From: Acidobacteriota bacterium
Lineage (GTDB): Bacteria > Acidobacteriota > Blastocatellia > RBC074
Direction of reading: 5' to 3'
Length of the DNA stretch: 11,570 nucleotides
Assembly: GCA_013140935.1 (NCBI GenBank)
Contig: JABFSD010000295.1
Coordinates: 1-11,570 of the forward strand
In this document: in pieces, positions 1 to 7,422 of the stretch
Numbering within the stretch: position 1 is the first letter of the stretch
How the letters are laid out: each line of letters starts with the position of its first letter
Made by a program: the position numbers and the translations under genes
Notes under the pieces: generated by a model
What the model was told of the DNA's origin: nothing
Databases searched by the model: none
The model's input: only the letters and a program-made list of their open reading frames with translations

Positions 1-1749
1 CCATCTCTTCACACCAGACTGACTAAATTTAATATCAAAAAGAATTTTAGACACAGCCTCTCGTTTCTGGAATTCCGTCGCTCCGCATTTTGGGCAACTC
101 GCTGGATGTTGAGATTCGATAACTTTATTTATAGGCAGATTTTTCGAGCGCCCGCGAGTAGACTTGGGAGTGGCTTGTCTAACACGTTTGCCGGACCTCA
201 CGTATACCTTTTCGCGTTGATAGTTCCAGTAGGCTGCCTGATTGACATAATCAAACTCTGGAGTCGAGAGTTTTTTATCTCCATAACGATGAAAATTCTC
301 TCGTTTCATTGAATCCGCATAAATAACATCGTTCTCATTTATGCCTATTTTTTGCGACTGTTGTACGATTAGTTGAGCAACGGCATTACTAACACTCTCC
401 AATGCTTCACAATCTTCGTCATTATAGGCAACCAACTTTTTCCGCAGACCAGCGTCTTCGGTAATCTCCCAGCCATATCGCCAAACAAGCGAAGTCAACC
501 CGGACGCCTTGCTTTCTGACCACTGAAAACCCAAATAAGGTGCGATCTCTTTGAGGCTATTTGAATAAGTAGGAAAGTAAATTTGCGCGTAGATAGCTGA
601 CAGGACGTTTACAGCCCCTTTGATAAGCTCATCCAAAGCGACACCGTTCTCGACAGCGTTGCCGTAACGCTGCTTCATCTGCTTTAGAAATGTCGTTTCG
701 TAACTCCCGTAATGGACTAGCTGAGGGTTTTCGATTTGTGCCAGAGCTTGAAGAAAAGAAACCCAAATCGCTTTTTCTTCAGAGGCATCATTCGCCCAAA
801 AGGAATGCTGAACATAAGCGTCTCCACTTTTGATGCGCAACCCAATCAAATAATAAAAATCCCGATCCGGTACACCTTCGACATCCAGGTAAACAGGAGT
901 TCCGGTGATATTCAACTTCGGACTGCCAGCGATGTGAATTTTATTCTCCCGAATGGCGAGTGCCCGTAGCGCGTGAGAATAATTATCCGGCTTTGAGGCT
1001 AGACGCTTTGGCCTCCGGCGCGGGCGATAGGTATAAGAAAGTTGAGTGACAGTAAAAATGCCCTTGCTATGTTGCTTCTTGCGTTCCTTTTCGTTTAGCC
1101 CGGAAAGCAGACTGAGTTCATCTTTCTCAACCGCAACCTGACGACAACGAGCTTTGAACTCGCACTCCACACAGTGTTTATTCAAAATCAACGGCGGCGG
1201 CGAAGGGCTTGCTTGCTGTGCGGAGATTTTGCCGACGATGGCTTTGGCGGTTTTTATCAAATCAGGTAACTGGACTTTGGTCGCCTTTTGCCCCGCACCA
1301 TGAATGATTTTCCCCAACGACGGTTGATGCCCCGAAACAGACGCTAACACCAGCGCATCAAAGGCCAATAACAATTTATCCTGACTGGTTATTTTCTCGT
1401 TAGGAAAAAATCGGATGGGAAGATAAGAGCTATGTTTTTTGTTATCGGAAGGAGCGACGCGTTCCAGCGCGTGAATTTTGGCCTGAAGCCCTTCTGCCTG
1501 TAGCTCAGTTTCAATCACTAGGCTGAACTTAGCGCTTTTGAAATCGCTCGGCGTGCCTTCACATACCAAGCTCTCATCTTCACCCAGCTTCGCGCGAGGC
1601 TGGGCGAGACCCTTCTGTTTATACGCTTCAACTTGACGAGCTTGCCAATCGGTAAAGTCCCTCTGCTCGCCAACCACGCCAGACCACAGCAAGTGTGACT
1701 TGGTTTCGCACTTCAAAAATGCTCGAAAGATTTCTTCAGTAACAAGCAT
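1..1749 (-). CDS. TM0106-family RecB-like nuclease with DnaQ-like domain (C-terminus outside window)
   Basis: The minus-strand frame is open for 583 codons from an ATG at 1749 to the window edge, with no stop in any triplet I read. The protein is cut at its C-terminus. Residues 1-203 look like a RecB/Cas4-type nuclease. Cys14, followed by the late cluster Cys193-x2-Cys196-x5-Cys202, fits the four-cysteine Fe-S site of that family, and Asp131 lies in FDALVL. Residues about 285-460 resemble a DnaQ/RNase H-fold 3'-5' exonuclease: Asp289 and Glu291 in YLDVEG, then DRDFYYLIG, HYGSYE near 346-351 and NDEDCEAL near 443-450. Residues 552-555 are a CPKC knuckle followed by DIKF and GVKRW, which recalls a transposase-like zinc ribbon. 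This order matches the TM0106 RecB-like putative nucleases (TIGR03491 as I remember it). Nuclease activity on DNA or RNA ends is inferred. The start lies 16 bases after the Rpn stop with no strong ribosome site, so it is probably co-transcribed. Confidence 0.85.
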   Translation of the reverse strand, partial: MLVTEEIFRAFLKCETKSHLLWSGVVGEQRDFTDWQARQVEAYKQKGLAQPRAKLGEDESLVCEGTPSDFKSAKFSLVIETELQAEGLQAKIHALERVAPSDNKKHSSYLPIRFFPNEKITSQDKLLLAFDALVLASVSGHQPSLGKIIHGAGQKATKVQLPDLIKTAKAIVGKISAQQASPSPPPLILNKHCVECEFKARCRQVAVEKDELSLLSGLNEKERKKQHSKGIFTVTQLSYTYRPRRRPKRLASKPDNYSHALRALAIRENKIHIAGSPKLNITGTPVYLDVEGVPDRDFYYLIGLRIKSGDAYVQHSFWANDASEEKAIWVSFLQALAQIENPQLVHYGSYETTFLKQMKQRYGNAVENGVALDELIKGAVNVLSAIYAQIYFPTYSNSLKEIAPYLGFQWSESKASGLTSLVWRYGWEITEDAGLRKKLVAYNDEDCEALESVSNAVAQLIVQQSQKIGINENDVIYADSMKRENFHRYGDKKLSTPEFDYVNQAAYWNYQREKVYVRSGKRVRQATPKSTRGRSKNLPINKVIESQHPASCPKCGATEFQKREAVSKILFDIKFSQSGVKRW

Positions 1750-1765
1750 AACTTAATGAAGCGAG

Positions 1766-2716
1766 CTAGACAGTGGCTGTGGCGGGCAGCGGATGTTGTT
1801 GCAGCCACGTTTTCAACTCCGCTAAGGAACTGAAACTGAGCAAAGAGTCTATGAGTTCTTCCGCTTGTGTTAGCGGCAAGGCGCGAATGTGTGATTGCGT
1901 AGCCTCATCCAATGCGCCAAAACGCTGCTGCAATAGCCGGAAAGCGATATTTACCGCTTCTTTTTTCATGCCGCGTCTTTCAGTAGATGTGATGTATTCC
2001 ATTTTCTGTTCCTCCTCGATTACGGTTAGTTGTTCATCGAATTCATCGGACAATTCCTCTGGCAGCGTCAGCACCCAATCCAGAAAGCGAAACAGCCCGA
2101 TGATCTGTTGCTTGCTGAATCCGCGTTGATAAAGCCGTCTGGTCATTGCCAGTCGTAGCTGCATGCGGGCGCGGGCGTCGTCGCGCGTCTGTTGCGCAAT
2201 CAGATGCGCTTGCACAACGACTGCGAAAGGGTTCGCGCTTTGTTCCAGTTCATCCAGCCGCTGGCGATAATCGGTCAGCTTGGCCGTCACGAACTTGAGC
2301 CGCAGTTCCGTACCCAGCAATTCCGTTTCATAAACCGCAGGCCGCCAGTGTTCTTCTTCGTCAGTGAAAATCACGAAGGTGGCGACGGGCGCGTTGAAGC
2401 GGTTAAAGAGCCTTGAGTGATAAACATAAATCCGCTCGGCGAAATTCGTCTCGCGCTGGCCTTGCACTTCGACATGCACCAAGACCCAAAGTTCGGTGCC
2501 GTTCTTGAGCCAGACTTTGGCGAGTTTGTCTACGACGCGGCGGCCCAGCGCAGCGTCCGCCGTGATCTTTTGCAGTTCCTTGTCAAGAAACTCATAACCG
2601 CGCGACCAATCAATTTGTTCGTGCGCCGCCGGAAAAAAGAACTCGAACGCGGCCTCGAAGAAGATATCTAAAATTTCTTTCCACGGACTATCGTAATCGG
2701 CTTGATTCACGTTCAT
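1766..2716 (-). CDS. Rpn-type PD-(D/E)XK nuclease / transposase-like protein with DUF4351 tail
   Basis: This protein of 316 residues belongs to the Rpn/PDDEXK-type transposase-like families that are abundant in cyanobacteria and Acidobacteriota. Visible family marks are YDSPWKEIL (8-16), FFFP (26-29), YEFLDKEL (41-48), VDKL (62-65) and HVEVQ (81-85), where Glu83 and Gln85 sit in the place of the E-x-K/Q catalytic pair. NFAERIYVYHSRLFNRF follows at about 91-107. The last 60 residues (KKEAVNIAFRLLQQRFG onwards) look like DUF4351. Rpn proteins are DNA endonucleases that promote recA-independent recombination, and that role is inferred here. I chose the ATG at 2716 because conserved sequence begins there and GGAGAG lies 10 bases upstream. 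An upstream TTG at 2785 would add 23 residues and overlap the previous stop as TTGA, giving 339 residues, and cannot be excluded. Confidence 0.85.
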   Translation of the reverse strand: MNVNQADYDSPWKEILDIFFEAAFEFFFPAAHEQIDWSRGYEFLDKELQKITADAALGRRVVDKLAKVWLKNGTELWVLVHVEVQGQRETNFAERIYVYHSRLFNRFNAPVATFVIFTDEEEHWRPAVYETELLGTELRLKFVTAKLTDYRQRLDELEQSANPFAVVVQAHLIAQQTRDDARARMQLRLAMTRRLYQRGFSKQQIIGLFRFLDWVLTLPEELSDEFDEQLTVIEEEQKMEYITSTERRGMKKEAVNIAFRLLQQRFGALDEATQSHIRALPLTQAEELIDSLLSFSSLAELKTWLQQHPLPATATV

Positions 2717-2781
2717 ACCCTCAACGCTCTCCTGTGAAAAACGGATGACGGGCGACAGTTTTGTTGATGGAAAAGGCGGCG

Positions 2782-3231
2782 TCAATCTTGTGATTGGCTT
2801 CTTATTGGCCGAGCGCCAGACATCTCAGGGATGTAACGGCTGAGGTAAAGACGACCTTCGTAATCAACCAACCCGACTACGGATTGATCTAAAAAGCCGC
2901 GCCGTCCTAATACGTGGCGGCGAAAACTTTCATCGGCGGCGAAGCCCACCAACGCATCAAGTTCAAAACCCGCCACGATCAGTGTGACTTCGTGCAAGTA
3001 AACGACGAAGTTGCCTGTAACGGTGCTGACCGTTCGTTTGAGGCCGTCTTCGATGGTTAGTCCCAAGTCTTCGCCGACCTTCCTGCCAAAGATGGAAAAG
3101 GTCGAACCGGTATCAACTTTAGCTTCGCAGCCGACGGTGTCGCGGACTAACCTGAGCGATACGTCAAGCGTAATGCCCGGCTGACCCGCGTCGTAATTCA
3201 CCAAGCTGTCGAAGTTAAGTTGAAAGCTCAC
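2782..3231 (-). CDS. retropepsin-like aspartic protease-fold protein
   Basis: The product has 149 residues and no signal peptide or membrane segment. KVDTGSTFSIF at 38-48 holds the DTGS active-site motif (40-43) of pepsin/retropepsin-type aspartic proteases. The second hallmark, hydrophobic-hydrophobic-Gly before a loop, is visible as HVLGRRGFLDQ at 106-116. A single copy of DTGS implies a dimer, as in retroviral proteases. Small single-domain proteins of this kind are common and mostly uncharacterised in cyanobacteria and Acidobacteriota, so proteolysis is inferred from fold motifs only. The start is GTG at 3231, overlapping the previous gene's TGA by four bases (GTGA). This suggests translational coupling and joint function with the DUF5678-like gene. 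It could also be a catalytically silent binding domain. Confidence 0.75.
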   Translation of the reverse strand: MSFQLNFDSLVNYDAGQPGITLDVSLRLVRDTVGCEAKVDTGSTFSIFGRKVGEDLGLTIEDGLKRTVSTVTGNFVVYLHEVTLIVAGFELDALVGFAADESFRRHVLGRRGFLDQSVVGLVDYEGRLYLSRYIPEMSGARPIRSQSQD

Positions 3232-3614
3232 AGCCAGCCTCCCATTTCCAACATTTCATCGGGTTTGGGCAGGTAAGTGACGAAAGCGTCCGCGCAACCC
3301 GCCGCACAAGCGGCTTCGTGCGCAGCGCGAAACGTTGCGCCGGTGCTGATGAGTTGTTGGCCTACTAACGCCACATACTGTCCGCCGTGGCTTTCCGCAT
3401 TGGCTTTCAACCACGCCATCTGTTCCTGACGACGGCTTTCGCGCGTAGCCGCTATCGGCTGCCCGGATTCAGGAAAAGATGCAGGCATCGCCGCCGTCGC
3501 GCCATTTTCGGGCAACAACGTCACCAGCACGCGACGCGGCGCTGTGACGTGCAAAGGTTTCAGCAACCGAATGTCGCCATTCACATCCATTTCAGCTTCA
3601 ACTGTCTGTAACAT
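3228..3614 (-). CDS. small protein: antitoxin-like N-terminus plus DUF5678-like C-terminus
   Basis: The product has 128 residues. The first 35 (VEAEMDVNGDIRLLKPL, then RRVLVTLLPE) resemble the short N-terminal strand-rich segment of uncharacterised proteins often found beside toxin or protease genes. A low-complexity linker (36-60) leads to QMAWLKANAESHGGQYVAL, QQLISTG and an AHEAACAAG helix (66-106), which matches the pattern of DUF5678, a small domain of unknown function. The ATG at 3614 has AAAGGGA about 6-12 bases upstream. The stop overlaps the GTG of the retropepsin-like gene, and DUF5678 proteins are, to my memory, frequent partners of such aspartic proteases. It may be a regulator, chaperone or substrate of that protease. 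No enzymatic motif is visible. Confidence 0.7.
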   Translation of the reverse strand: MLQTVEAEMDVNGDIRLLKPLHVTAPRRVLVTLLPENGATAAMPASFPESGQPIAATRESRRQEQMAWLKANAESHGGQYVALVGQQLISTGATFRAAHEAACAAGCADAFVTYLPKPDEMLEMGGWL

Positions 3615-3655
3615 CGTTTTTCCCTTTCTGCGTCAGAGTTGCTGACCTGTTACGG

Positions 3656-5794
3656 TTAAACTCGCTGGAGTCCAGCTTTTTCCAAGTATACCCGATTCCC
3701 GCTCGCACCCAAGGTTTGCACGAAGCCCGCTAGGTGAAAGGCTTCGGTCACAACGGCGCGGCGTACGTCGAGTGGCAAGAGCGTTTGAAAGCGTCCCAAG
3801 GCGTACCAGCTTTCCAACTGCCGCCAGCGTTTGCGCAAGAGCGTATGCAACTGAGGTTCGGTGAAATCCGTTGGCCCGACAGGCAGCGTGCCGCTGAACG
3901 CAACGTAAAGCTCGTTGTAATCTTCGACGCGCGCGCGATAACGGCTGGTGAGCAAATCGCCGAGCAGCAAGCCATAAGCATCGCCTGCGCAATGAAAGAG
4001 CCATGTCGTCGTATCGTTTTCATCATCGTCAATCATCATCGCCAATGCGTCTGGATTCGTCGCGCACGGCACGCCGAGTTCGGCGGCGACAGCGCGCGCC
4101 AACGCGGGCGTGAGCGGACGCCAGGGCGTGAACATTCGCGGCGCTTGCGCTTCGGCGTCAATCGTGCGCACCATCAGCTTGCGTCCGACTTGATACGTAG
4201 CCTCGCGTGCGTGGCCGCCGAACAGCATCGCTTCGCCGGGCAGCAGGTGGCGTTCGATTTCGCCAAGACGACGGCCTGTTTCTGCTTCGATGATTTCAAG
4301 CGAACGGCGGCTCGTATCCATCAGGTTGGTGTAAAGCGCGCGTAACTCGAATAACTCTTGCCACGCCGGGCCGGGTTTTAACGCCGCGCCGGTCGCAGTG
4401 GCGACGAAGAATCCTTTGGCGATCAGGTGTTCGATGATGCGGTCGTAATGTTCGCGCGACAGCAACGGTTCGCCTTGCGGCGTGACGAACAATTCATAAG
4501 CCGCGTCGGGATGAAGCTCGCCCAAACGGTTTTGTTTGACGTAAGAGCAAAGCTGCTGAATGACGACCGAAGCGCGAAAGAAATAATGATGAGCAGCGTC
4601 AGGCGTGAAACCGCGCAGGAAGACTTGAAACAGCGCGCGTTCGAGCGGATTGCGATAACCGCAAACGACTGACGTGCGCGCGGTGCGGCGATTGCCGCGT
4701 CCGATGCGTTGCAGAAAAGTGTCTTGTTCGCGCGGCGCGCCGATGAGGACGACGAGGTCTACGTCGCCGATGTCTATGCCGAGTTCGAGCGTAGAGGTCG
4801 CAAAGCACAACGCCGCATTCGCGTGCGTGAAATTCTGTTCAACCATTCGACGCACCGAAGCCGCGAGGCTGGCGTGATGGACGTATACGTTATCGCCGAA
4901 GGGTGAAGCGGGCTTTACGCGATAAGCCCATTGCTCGCATTCGGCGCGACTGGGGCAAAAGGCGAGTACTTTTTTGACGCCGCGTTTTTGCAGGCTGGCA
5001 AACAGGTGCAACAGCCTTTCGGGCTGTTCGAGTTCGACGAGTTCGGCGTCAATGGCGCGTTGGCCTGCGACCTGGATGACGCGGGCGTCGTTGAAATAGC
5101 GCGCGGCTACTGTCGCCGGATCGTGAATCGTCGCCGACAGCGCGCAGTATTGCAGATGCGCGCTCGTCGCTTCGCCCCGCGTGAACGCATAGCTTTTCAA
5201 ACGGCGCAAACGATTGAGCAGGATGCGCAACTGATCGCCACGCACCGTATTGTCGAAGATGTGAAGTTCATCAATTACTACGGCGCGCAGGTCTTTGAGC
5301 ATACGCGGCGCGTTGGTCAGCAGCGAATCCAGCGACTCAGGCGTAGTCAGCAAAACTTCGGGCGGACGTTCGGTGTTGAGCGCGGGTTCGTCACCGGTTT
5401 TGACGCGCAAGCCGATGGCGAGCTTTTCGAGCGGTGGTGCCAGACGACGCGCCAAGTCACGAGCAAGGGCGCGCGTAGGTACGAGATAAAGCAGCGAGAG
5501 TTTATGTTTGGGCGGCTGGTGCTGTTTGTGCAATTCGAGCAACGGCGCAAGCGCGGCTTCGGTTTTGCCGCTGGCGGTGGCTGAGACGATTACGCAATTG
5601 TGGCCTTCGAGCAGCGGCGGAATCGCTTGCGCTTGAATTTCAGTGAAACGACCAAAGCGCGCAAAGAACGCATCCCAGGTGTGCGGCAGGCGGTCTTTGA
5701 GTTGGCGCTGTTGGTCGGTCGAGCGGGAGTTATGGGAGCTATGAGAGCCAGGCGATTCGCTGAAAGATTGTCCCATAGCTTTCATAACTCCCAT
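3656..5794 (-). CDS. Lhr-like superfamily II DEAD/DEAH-box helicase
   Basis: This 712-residue ATP-dependent nucleic-acid helicase or translocase shows a full SF2 motif set (numbered from the ATG at 5794): motif I ATASGKTE (72-79), Ia PTRAL (106-110), TTPESL (150-155), motif II DELH (175-178), motif III SAT (220-222), motif V ATSTLELGIDIG (332-343) and motif VI QRIGRGNRR (362-370). ELGIDIG with QRIGRGNRR is characteristic of the Lhr group. The C-terminal 290 or so residues are uncharacterised to me; in Lhr relatives this part carries winged-helix and beta-barrel elements. The first 30 residues are low in complexity and are written by an inverted nonamer repeat. A TTG at 5797 precedes the ATG, and the ATGs at 5785 and 5776 are also possible starts. 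The gene follows the ATPase stop by 6 bases, so the two are surely co-transcribed. Related helicases (BrxHI-type) occur in BREX loci beside BrxD. Confidence 0.92.
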   Translation of the reverse strand: MGVMKAMGQSFSESPGSHSSHNSRSTDQQRQLKDRLPHTWDAFFARFGRFTEIQAQAIPPLLEGHNCVIVSATASGKTEAALAPLLELHKQHQPPKHKLSLLYLVPTRALARDLARRLAPPLEKLAIGLRVKTGDEPALNTERPPEVLLTTPESLDSLLTNAPRMLKDLRAVVIDELHIFDNTVRGDQLRILLNRLRRLKSYAFTRGEATSAHLQYCALSATIHDPATVAARYFNDARVIQVAGQRAIDAELVELEQPERLLHLFASLQKRGVKKVLAFCPSRAECEQWAYRVKPASPFGDNVYVHHASLAASVRRMVEQNFTHANAALCFATSTLELGIDIGDVDLVVLIGAPREQDTFLQRIGRGNRRTARTSVVCGYRNPLERALFQVFLRGFTPDAAHHYFFRASVVIQQLCSYVKQNRLGELHPDAAYELFVTPQGEPLLSREHYDRIIEHLIAKGFFVATATGAALKPGPAWQELFELRALYTNLMDTSRRSLEIIEAETGRRLGEIERHLLPGEAMLFGGHAREATYQVGRKLMVRTIDAEAQAPRMFTPWRPLTPALARAVAAELGVPCATNPDALAMMIDDDENDTTTWLFHCAGDAYGLLLGDLLTSRYRARVEDYNELYVAFSGTLPVGPTDFTEPQLHTLLRKRWRQLESWYALGRFQTLLPLDVRRAVVTEAFHLAGFVQTLGASGNRVYLEKAGLQRV
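5725..5792. repeat. inverted pair of nonamer repeats inside the helicase N-terminal codons
   Basis: GTTATGGGA and GCTATGAGA (5729-5746) face, on the other strand, GTTATGAAA and GCTATGGGA (5788-5771). The 22-base arms 5725-5746 and 5771-5792 match at 19 of 22 positions with a 24-base loop. The element occupies the first 25 or so codons of the helicase reading frame, two bases after the ATG at 5794, and accounts for the low-complexity MGVMKAMG and GSHSSHNSRS residues. Confidence 0.8.
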
Positions 5795-5800
5795 CAAGCT

Positions 5801-7213
5801 CTATCGCCCCAACATCCCCCGCCGCAACTCAGTCATCGCTTGCGAGACGGCAAAATCAGGATGGGCATAATTGAGGTCATAAACCTCAGTCGCCAATCGA
5901 ATCATCTGCCGCAAGTTGATGAGCCGCCCGTCCAGGCATTCGCGCAAAGCCGACGCTACGTCAGCGTAATCATTACGATGCTCATAACCATAAGCCTGAC
6001 GATGCAGCGCCGAGAGTTGAATCATCAAATCATTCGCAGCACTTTCTGACAGGTGCGCCGAGAGCGCGATGATCTGGTCGTCGTTGAGCCAGCGCCGATA
6101 ATCAAACGTACTCGCCGACGGCGTCACCGCGAACATCACCAGCAACTGGCTGCGGTCGGTGAAACGAAAGGCGTGCGCGTTGGTGTGATGCGCGAGTTGT
6201 TCTTCTTTGATCTTGCAGCCCTTGTGTCCGGCGAGTGCCGTATACATCAAGCCGCGAAAGAAATTGTCGGCGCGTTCCTGCCCGCGTACGTTGAGCAAGC
6301 TGTAATGCTCCGATTCGTCCAACAGCACCGCGATGCCTGCGTAACCAGCCTGTTGCGCGAGCCAGCCCCAGCCGCTCAACAGATAGCAATACTGATCTGC
6401 CGAAGTCGTCATCATCGAGAGCGCAGGAATCGGAAACTCTTTGCTCTTGACCGCGACGGCTTGCCGCACGGCGCTGATGTAAACCTTTTCGCCCGCCAGC
6501 CAATCGAACAACAGGTTGAGCGACTCGCCCGGCTGGTTGCGCATCAGCGAATAGTTATGCAGCGCCGAACCGAAGATCGTACCTTGCAATTTGGTCAGCA
6601 ACTCTGAATACGCAGGCAGCGCCAGCAAGCGCTCAAACAGCGGCGTCAATGTACCCGTCTCAGCGGTGTCGGGATAACGCAGGTTGTGCAACAGCGCGTT
6701 GTAAATCCGTTGCGGGCGATTGGGCGGAACTTCGCGCACGTCGAGACTTGCGGTAACGACAAGGAAGTTGCGTTCCAACGCCTCTTGCGCGGCCAGTTCA
6801 AAGAAATGGCTTTTGCCCGTGCCGTATTCGCCCAGCACTACGCGCACGTCGCCGCCGGTTTTGCCGACCGCGTCGAACGCGCGACTCAAACTGGCGCGTT
6901 CGCTTTTCAGCCCCGCGCTCAATTCACGAATGCGCGTATGCGGTACGACGCCGTAACGCAACGCCTCGATCGTGCGGCGCGCGGCAAGACGATCTTCCTG
7001 TTCCTGTGTACGCACGGCTTCGACGCGCGGCGCGATCAACGGACGCGGTGCTGGCAGCGGCGTGCCAGAAGATTTCAGCACCGAAAGCAGATTGACGGGC
7101 ACAACCGCGCGAATGCCGTTGTCAAAGCGCACGGCGCTCTCACGCGCAGCATTGCGCAACTCGATGATTTGTCCGCGCCCGAAAAGCGGATGGTTTACCG
7201 TAGAGCCGATCAT
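5801..7213 (-). CDS. DUF2791-like P-loop ATPase with N-terminal Tudor-like segment
   Basis: The product has 470 residues. The P-loop GEYGTGKS lies at 128-135 (Lys134), followed by HFF as in BrxD-type proteins. The Walker B strand GIAVLLDESEHY at 293-304 supplies Asp299 and Glu300. IRELSAGLKSE before the P-loop and YNALLHNLRYPD after it align by eye with the neighbouring BrxD-like ATPase, so the two are distant paralogues. Residues 1-46 (VNHPLFGRGQIIEL, then VRFDNGIRAVVPVNLL) look like the small Tudor-like beta-barrel found at the end of UvrD/PcrA-type helicases, where it serves protein or nucleic-acid contacts. The paralogue lacks it. The ATG at 7213 is preceded by only a weak TGAGAA site. 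ATP hydrolysis driving DNA handling together with the adjacent helicase is inferred from context. Confidence 0.85.
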   Translation of the reverse strand: MIGSTVNHPLFGRGQIIELRNAARESAVRFDNGIRAVVPVNLLSVLKSSGTPLPAPRPLIAPRVEAVRTQEQEDRLAARRTIEALRYGVVPHTRIRELSAGLKSERASLSRAFDAVGKTGGDVRVVLGEYGTGKSHFFELAAQEALERNFLVVTASLDVREVPPNRPQRIYNALLHNLRYPDTAETGTLTPLFERLLALPAYSELLTKLQGTIFGSALHNYSLMRNQPGESLNLLFDWLAGEKVYISAVRQAVAVKSKEFPIPALSMMTTSADQYCYLLSGWGWLAQQAGYAGIAVLLDESEHYSLLNVRGQERADNFFRGLMYTALAGHKGCKIKEEQLAHHTNAHAFRFTDRSQLLVMFAVTPSASTFDYRRWLNDDQIIALSAHLSESAANDLMIQLSALHRQAYGYEHRNDYADVASALRECLDGRLINLRQMIRLATEVYDLNYAHPDFAVSQAMTELRRGMLGR

Positions 7214-7265
7214 AAATTTTCTCAGTTGAAAGCAATCCAGTGTTTGATCGAATTGTTGCGATGGG

Positions 7266-7364
7266 CATTCTCCATTCTCAATTCCCCATTCTCAGACAGA
7301 CAGAGAGAAACATTCACAAGCATGCCCTCTGTCAAAGAATTGAGAATAGAGAATTGAGAATGGC
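7266..7364. repeat. inverted pair of heptamer tandem repeats (gap between the two ATPase genes)
   Basis: The units CATTCTC, CATTCTC, AATTCCC, CATTCTC (7266-7293) face GAATTGA, GAATAGA, GAATTGA, GAATGGC (7337-7364). Positions 7272-7294 and 7341-7363 are complementary at 21 of 23 positions. A second 7-bp stem (GACAGAG at 7299-7305 and CTCTGTC at 7327-7333) continues the same fold inward. This fills most of the 209-base gap between the two ATPase genes. The remainder (7214-7265 and 7365-7422) shows no gene or clear site. Confidence 0.85.
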
Positions 7365-7422
7365 GGTGTTTCAAAGTGCGTGTTAGCCGCAAGCGATTCA
7401 AATGCCCAGCCTGGCAACAACT

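Noticed and set aside
106..969. Short plus-strand frames at 106-312 and 736-969
   Set aside because: They lie inside the continuous minus-strand TM0106 nuclease frame, which shows clear family motifs.
3734..4345. Plus-strand open frame of 203 codons opposite the helicase C-terminal part
   Set aside because: It is a shadow of the real minus-strand gene with no recognisable motif.
4931..5584. Plus-strand open frame of 217 codons opposite the helicase
   Set aside because: It is antisense to the SF2 motifs, has no family-like sequence or ribosome site, and is rich in Arg/Gln/Phe, as expected from the complement of a GC-rich gene.
6686..7357. Plus-strand open frame of 223 codons opposite the second ATPase
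   Set aside because: It overlaps the P-loop coding region in antisense and runs into the repeat gap. The composition is shadow-like.
7266..7364. CRISPR array
   Set aside because: The units are contiguous 7-bp tandem repeats without spacers and in opposed blocks, and no cas gene is present. The Cas4-like pattern in the TM0106 nuclease is not evidence of an adaptation module.
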